Source: Myxococcales bacterium
GTDB lineage: Bacteria > Myxococcota_A > Polyangia > Polyangiales > Polyangiaceae
Length of the DNA: 64,000 bases
Assembly: GCA_016706225.1 (NCBI GenBank)
Contig: JADJKB010000003.1
Span: 992,001-1,056,000 of the forward strand
Reading direction: 5' to 3'
Each line of letters begins with the position of its first letter. Within the stretch, counting starts at the first letter, position 1. The notes under the pieces were generated by a model. That model had not been told where the DNA came from. It searched no databases and saw only the letters and a program-made list of their open reading frames with translations. This document shows positions 59,770-64,000 of this stretch, in pieces. Both the position numbers and the translations under genes were made by a program.

Positions 59770-62576
59770 TGACCAAGGGCCGCAGCCTATTTGTCCTGTT
59801 GCTCGCCTACTTTTGCCTCGCGATGCTCGCGAACGCCATCGGTTGGTCCGCGCGGGTCGACGATCGCCTGCTCGAGTACCGACACTGGGACTACGGCTGG
59901 GAGCTGCTCTTGCCGTGGGAAGCCAGCCGCGGCCGCTGGTCGGGTCGAGATTTCGCTTATCCCATCGGGCCGCTGTGGCAGCTCTTGGCCTGGCTGCCCA
60001 ACGCCTTCGGCAGCTTCAGCGCGCGGCGCGCGATCACCGGCCTCCACCTCGTATTTCCGTTGCTGTCGCTGGCGGTCGCCCTGTGGTTGAGTTTGTCCAC
60101 GCAGAAGACCTGGCGTGCGCGCGCTCTCGCTCTCCTGCCCCTTGCGCTGCTCGGCCTGCACGACGACGTGCGCTCGCTGCGCGGGGTGCTCCCGCTCGCA
60201 GCCCTCGTGGTCTTCCTGCCCACGGATCCGGTCCAACCAACCTGGCGACGCTCGGTCGTCGCAGCGGCCCTCGTCTCCGCGAGCGCGTGGCTCTCCCTCG
60301 ACGCGGGTGCGCTCGGTCTCGCGGGGCTGATCGTCGCTGGGCTGACGCGCGCATGGCTGGCCGAAGCTCGACGGCAGGAGCTGTCACGCCTGGCCATGTT
60401 GCTGGCCGCAGTCGCGGGTTTCCAGGCGGTTTTTGCCGCGGTATTGGCGATCTCGGGCGGCAGCTACGCGCGCTACGTCGAGGGGGCGTTCAGCATCACC
60501 ACCGCCTACGGCACCACGATGCTGCTCGGTGCCGAGGGATTTTCGCCACGCAAGCTCGCCCTCCTGGTGGTGCTCGCGCTGGCGCCGATCGCGGTCATGT
60601 TGCGAGGAAGCCGGCGCGACTCGGTCGGAGTCGCGTGGCTCCTCGGAACGACGCCGTTTCTTCTGCGCGCGGTGCTGCGCAGCGATGCGGAGCACGCCTA
60701 CGCCGCCACCGTCCCGCTGGTCTCGGTGCTGTGTCTGCTCGCCCTGCGCCACCGGAGCGCACGACCACGCCTGGCCGCGTACACGTCACTGCTCGGACTG
60801 ACCTTCATGCTCGGTTGGTTCGGCGCGCACATCGAGCGTTCGAGCGCCTGGGATCCCCGCGGCTTCTCCCGCGCCGCCACCGCCTTCGCACGCCCGCAAA
60901 GCTCGACGCCAGAGTACCGGGGTGAGTTCCGCCGCCTGCGAGAGTGGCTGCTGGCACGCAAGGCCGAGGGTGTGCCCTGTGTGGGCCTGCCGGCGAGCAA
61001 GGTCGCGCTGCACGCCATCACCGGCGTGCCGGGACCGACCGCAATGAGCCTTGGCTGGTCGGCGCCCCTGCAACACGAGATGGCCGCCGCCGTGCGCCGC
61101 GCGCGATGCCCGCTCTACGTGCAAGAGATCGTGAGCTTCGACGAAGGGAGCTGGGGTTTTGGTGAGTACATGCTGGCGCTCGACGAGCTGTACGAACCCG
61201 TCGAGAAGCTCGGGCCTGATCTGTGGGTGACGCGACTCCGAGGCACACCGAGGCAACGCACGACGCAGCCGCTTCCTCTTGCTGAACGCGGCAGCGACCA
61301 GCTCTCGGTACCGGGAGAGGTCAGCTACCGGTTTTCGCGTCCGGTCCCCTGGGATCACGCGCTCTTCGTGTCCTATCACTTCGACGTGAGCGGTTTCGCC
61401 CGCGCCGCGGGGGGCGTGCCGGCGCTCGAAGCGCAGTTTTACGCAGGAAACGCGGCGCTCGGGCCCGCCATGAGTGTTCCGTACCCGACCGTAGGCACAC
61501 ACCAGACCGTGCTGCCGATCGACGCTGCAGTCGCCGAGCAGCGTTTCATCGCAGGCATCGTAGCGCGGGAGACGCGTCTCGCCGATCGGCTCGTCCTCCG
61601 CGCGCGGGGCGGGCGCACGAGCCCATCCAGCATCACCTTCTCGATCACGGCGCTCGAGGAGATCTTCCCTGCGCCAGCCCCGCCTGTGACGACGCGTACG
61701 TGTCAGGAGCGGGTCGACCTCGCAGAGCTCGCGAGCACGCCGAGAGTGTTCTTCCGAAGCGCGACGCCGTCGGTCTCTGGTGACGTCATCAGCCTCGATC
61801 CGAACCTCTACCCCGAACCCGACGCCGAGCTCTACGTGCCCGTCGTGCCCTGCGAAGACGCGTGCCTCTACGCCGAGCTCGGAGTCCTCGCCGCAACGGA
61901 GCCCAGCGACGGCGTCGATTTCGAGATCCACGTGATCGACGGGCACGAAAAGCCGCGCCTCGTCGCCTGGCACACCCTCGCCGGGCTCTCTCCCAAACCC
62001 GCGGAGCTGCCCCTCGCTCGCTGGGTGGGGCGCGAGGTGATGCTGCGCTTCGGGACACGCTCGGGCCAGACCCTCGGCGGTGATCGCGCCCGCATCCTGC
62101 GCCCGCGCATCGGGCCGTGTAGCACGCGCCAGAATCTGGCCGTCGCCTTCCACCAGGGTCAGCACCGCATCGAACGGGGCCGCGCGGAGGCCCGTGGCGA
62201 CACGCTCCGGCTCGAGCCCGCGCCTCTTGGTGCGCCCCCGACGGACGTGAGGCTGCCGCTGACGATCGAACCCGGCAGCTGTCTTGCGCTCGATGTGCGC
62301 GCCGAAGATCCCCCCGCAGGCTCCGGCCGCATCGCGGTCGACGTGGGCATCGTGGAGGGTGATCTCGTCTTGCGGCTCGAACGGCCGGAGCTCGGCGCCT
62401 TCGATCCCCCCCGTAGCGTCAAAGAGCTGCCGCTCGAGCGGTTCTGGGGCAAAAAAGTCGAGCTGCGCCTCGCAACCTGGGCGCTCGACGACGCGCCGAG
62501 CCCCACCGCGGTCGTTGCCGGCGCTCGTCTGCACCGCTGCGGCGACGGCGCGCCCTGGGGTTTTGGCGGTCAGTGA
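59769..62576 (+). CDS. Very large membrane protein (paralogue C)
   Basis: The 935-residue protein is closest to paralogue A: LPWEASRGRWSGRDFAYPIG with PLWQLLAW, VVPCEDACLYAELGVL, HVIDGHEKPRLVAWHTLAGL, LRPRIGPC and the end HRCGDGAPWGF are shared almost word for word. About ten helices in residues 1-370, then a soluble beta-rich half. The ATG at 59769 overlaps the TGA of paralogue B by one base and has GGGAGG 11 bases upstream. An in-frame GTG at 59757 is also possible but lies on that Shine-Dalgarno. GT-C-like envelope enzyme inferred. Confidence 0.75.
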   Translation: MTKGRSLFVLLLAYFCLAMLANAIGWSARVDDRLLEYRHWDYGWELLLPWEASRGRWSGRDFAYPIGPLWQLLAWLPNAFGSFSARRAITGLHLVFPLLSLAVALWLSLSTQKTWRARALALLPLALLGLHDDVRSLRGVLPLAALVVFLPTDPVQPTWRRSVVAAALVSASAWLSLDAGALGLAGLIVAGLTRAWLAEARRQELSRLAMLLAAVAGFQAVFAAVLAISGGSYARYVEGAFSITTAYGTTMLLGAEGFSPRKLALLVVLALAPIAVMLRGSRRDSVGVAWLLGTTPFLLRAVLRSDAEHAYAATVPLVSVLCLLALRHRSARPRLAAYTSLLGLTFMLGWFGAHIERSSAWDPRGFSRAATAFARPQSSTPEYRGEFRRLREWLLARKAEGVPCVGLPASKVALHAITGVPGPTAMSLGWSAPLQHEMAAAVRRARCPLYVQEIVSFDEGSWGFGEYMLALDELYEPVEKLGPDLWVTRLRGTPRQRTTQPLPLAERGSDQLSVPGEVSYRFSRPVPWDHALFVSYHFDVSGFARAAGGVPALEAQFYAGNAALGPAMSVPYPTVGTHQTVLPIDAAVAEQRFIAGIVARETRLADRLVLRARGGRTSPSSITFSITALEEIFPAPAPPVTTRTCQERVDLAELASTPRVFFRSATPSVSGDVISLDPNLYPEPDAELYVPVVPCEDACLYAELGVLAATEPSDGVDFEIHVIDGHEKPRLVAWHTLAGLSPKPAELPLARWVGREVMLRFGTRSGQTLGGDRARILRPRIGPCSTRQNLAVAFHQGQHRIERGRAEARGDTLRLEPAPLGAPPTDVRLPLTIEPGSCLALDVRAEDPPAGSGRIAVDVGIVEGDLVLRLERPELGAFDPPRSVKELPLERFWGKKVELRLATWALDDAPSPTAVVAGARLHRCGDGAPWGFGGQ

Positions 62577-62586
62577 GCGCGGGCGC

Positions 62587-63075
62587 TCAATCCAGCTCTC
62601 GCGGCCGCCAGACGTGCACGAGCTCACCGCGCTCACTCGCGGCCTCGCTCCAAGCATCGACGCCGAACGCGAAGCGCGCAATCGCCGCGGTGGGCATGGC
62701 CTGGCGCATCAACGACAGGTCGCTCACCAGCTCTTCCATGCCGGGGTTGTGACCCACCACCAACAGGCAGCCGACGTCCGGTGCGACACAGGCAATCTCC
62801 GACAGGATTCTGTCGGGCTCCGCCAGATACAACGCGTGCAGCAGTCGCAGCTCCGGCTTCCAGCCAAAACCCTCGGCCACCGCCAGCGCCGTCGCACGCG
62901 CCCGCTCGGCAGTCGAGCTCAAGATCAATCCCGGCTGCAGCCCTTCCGCGCCCAAGAGCGCCGCCATTTCGCCGGCGTTCTTTTCACCCCGGGCATTGAG
63001 CGGGCGATCGTGGTCCGCGACGCCGTCCTCCGCCCAGCTCGACTTGGCGTGCCGCATCAAGAGCAGCGTCTTCAT
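62587..63075 (-). CDS. sixA: Phosphohistidine phosphatase SixA
   Basis: The 162-residue histidine phosphatase superfamily protein has LLLMRHAKSSW (Arg8, His9; RHG-type site), SSTAERARATA with the second Arg, and VVGHNPGMEELV with the second catalytic His. The short length and motif spacing are those of SixA, which removes phosphate from histidine-containing phosphotransfer domains. In bacteria rich in two-component systems this would modulate phosphorelays (inference). It follows the partial gene at 63080 by 4 bases. Confidence 0.92.
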   Translation of the reverse strand: MKTLLLMRHAKSSWAEDGVADHDRPLNARGEKNAGEMAALLGAEGLQPGLILSSTAERARATALAVAEGFGWKPELRLLHALYLAEPDRILSEIACVAPDVGCLLVVGHNPGMEELVSDLSLMRQAMPTAAIARFAFGVDAWSEAASERGELVHVWRPRELD

Positions 63076-63079
63076 TGGC

Positions 63080-64000
63080 TCAGGGCTTCTTCTTGGGCAG
63101 CCACTCGGCCTTGGTGGTCAACGCCGTGCCGATCTCGACCCGGGTGATGTCACCCTTGTCACATTTGATCTTCACTTTCGGCACGCCGTCGTCGGTTGTG
63201 ACGACACTGTCGACCTTCGCGGTCTCGGTGTGGACCTGCCCAACACAGAACGCCATCACCTTGAGACCCGCACCGACCTTGCCCGCGCGCAGCGACGCGA
63301 CATCTACGACGACGTCCGCCTTGTCCGCCATGCGCTCGACGGTGATCTTCTTGCCCTCGACCTTCTTCACCGTGCCGAGGTGATAGTCCTTGGTCGGCGC
63401 CCGAAGCGGCGCCCACACCACGACCCCAACGAGCTCGGTGGTGGGAGGCAGATAACCATCGGTGTCCTCGCTCTTGATGCTCTTCCCGTCGACCCAGGCG
63501 CTCGCTTTGTCGAACAGCTGAGGCCCCTCCGCCGCGCCGGGATCTTCGTGAGCGATGAGCACGAACGGCCCGCCCTTGGCCAAGAGCCAGACCTTTTGAC
63601 CGTGTTTGAGCTTGCCGGTCTCGGCTCCGGCGGCGCTCTCCACGGGTTTCTCCGACGCAGCACCCCACGACCAGGCGGCCTTGGGTTTGTCGAGCTTGCA
63701 GCGCAAGCGCTCGCACTCGACCGCGATGTTCAGCTTCTGCCGGGCGGCCGAGATCTCCTCCGGCACCTGCTCGAAGCCGCCGATCTTCAGCGCCGCGTCG
63801 ATCTCCTTCGCGGCCTCTCCGGGCTTCTTCCCGCTCACCGCGTTCTTCACCACCGCGGTGACGTGCGCCTTGATCGCGTCCCTCACTACCTCGTTTGCGA
63901 TCTTGCGTTCGCCCTCACTCAGCTTGCCGCCCTTCTGCAGCTCGTCCAGCTTGCTGAACGCCTCCGCCCACTTCTGCCCATCGAGCATCGGCTTGAGCAC
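63080..64000 (-). CDS. Protein of unknown function, partial (open at the window end)
   Basis: The reading frame is open to base 64000, so the N-terminus is outside. The visible 306 residues begin with a helical region rich in Lys and Glu (KWAEAFSKLDELQKGGKLSE) and a DAALKIGGFEQVPEEI segment. The C-terminal half is beta-rich, with KHGQKVWLLAKGGPFVLIAH and KVEGKKITVERMADKADVVV resembling small barrel (SH3/Tudor-like) repeats. No family is recognised. It may be a periplasmic or secreted protein if a signal peptide exists upstream. Likely in one operon with sixA. Confidence 0.65.
   Translation of the reverse strand: MLKPMLDGQKWAEAFSKLDELQKGGKLSEGERKIANEVVRDAIKAHVTAVVKNAVSGKKPGEAAKEIDAALKIGGFEQVPEEISAARQKLNIAVECERLRCKLDKPKAAWSWGAASEKPVESAAGAETGKLKHGQKVWLLAKGGPFVLIAHEDPGAAEGPQLFDKASAWVDGKSIKSEDTDGYLPPTTELVGVVVWAPLRAPTKDYHLGTVKKVEGKKITVERMADKADVVVDVASLRAGKVGAGLKVMAFCVGQVHTETAKVDSVVTTDDGVPKVKIKCDKGDITRVEIGTALTTKAEWLPKKKP

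Overview
The window is a GC-rich, gene-dense bacterial chromosome segment. Third codon positions are almost all G or C, and no gap between genes reaches 300 bases. It most resembles a myxobacterium of the Polyangia/Sorangium type. The main reasons are the many lipoproteins with Gly/Ser/Thr-rich linkers next to the lipobox, the eukaryote-like modules (EGF, fibrinogen-like, somatomedin B), MopE-type metal-binding repeats, a kinase remnant and a PP2C-cyclic nucleotide fusion. This lineage call is an inference from gene style, not from a marker gene. There is no rRNA, CRISPR array, prophage or insertion sequence. One tRNA, tRNA-Ser(GCT), is present.

Layout. 0-6 kb: end of a methyltransferase gene, a four-CBS protein, a metallophosphoesterase, a fetA-fetB type ABC exporter with a thioesterase, a decayed 3' gene end, ogt and a SelW-like thiol protein. 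6-12 kb: small lipoproteins and a tandem pair of large lipoproteins (EGF plus fibrinogen-like domains) that share leader, linker, EGF region and terminator but differ at the C-terminus. 12-27 kb: lolA, an alpha/beta hydrolase, a MopE-repeat lipoprotein, ruvC, a wrecked Ser/Thr kinase gene, an esterase, a glycosyltransferase, the yhbY-usp-orn operon, an FAD-linked oxidase, tRNA-Ser, a lipoprotein pair and a PP2C-cNMP phosphatase. 27-35 kb: an M23 peptidase lipoprotein, a zinc-ribbon/TPR/SppA operon, SspB and a lipoprotein amidohydrolase.

35-63 kb: a mainly envelope or glycan region. It holds an FkbM methyltransferase, glycosyltransferases, GH13 and GH57 alpha-glucan proteins, two PaaK/CapK-like adenylating enzymes, a class III aminotransferase, a GMC oxidoreductase, a radical SAM protein, a BpsA-like Rossmann protein and three very large paralogous membrane proteins of about 940 residues. 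Those three share a GT-C-like membrane half and an unusual Cys-containing C-terminal half. They are the best candidate for an undescribed system. The window ends with sixA and a partial gene.

The recurring theme is the cell surface: at least nine genes put quite different C-terminal modules on the same kind of low-complexity Gly-rich tether. Three places show decayed or candidate remnant coding sequence (about 4.7, 16.6-17.0 and 40.0 kb).
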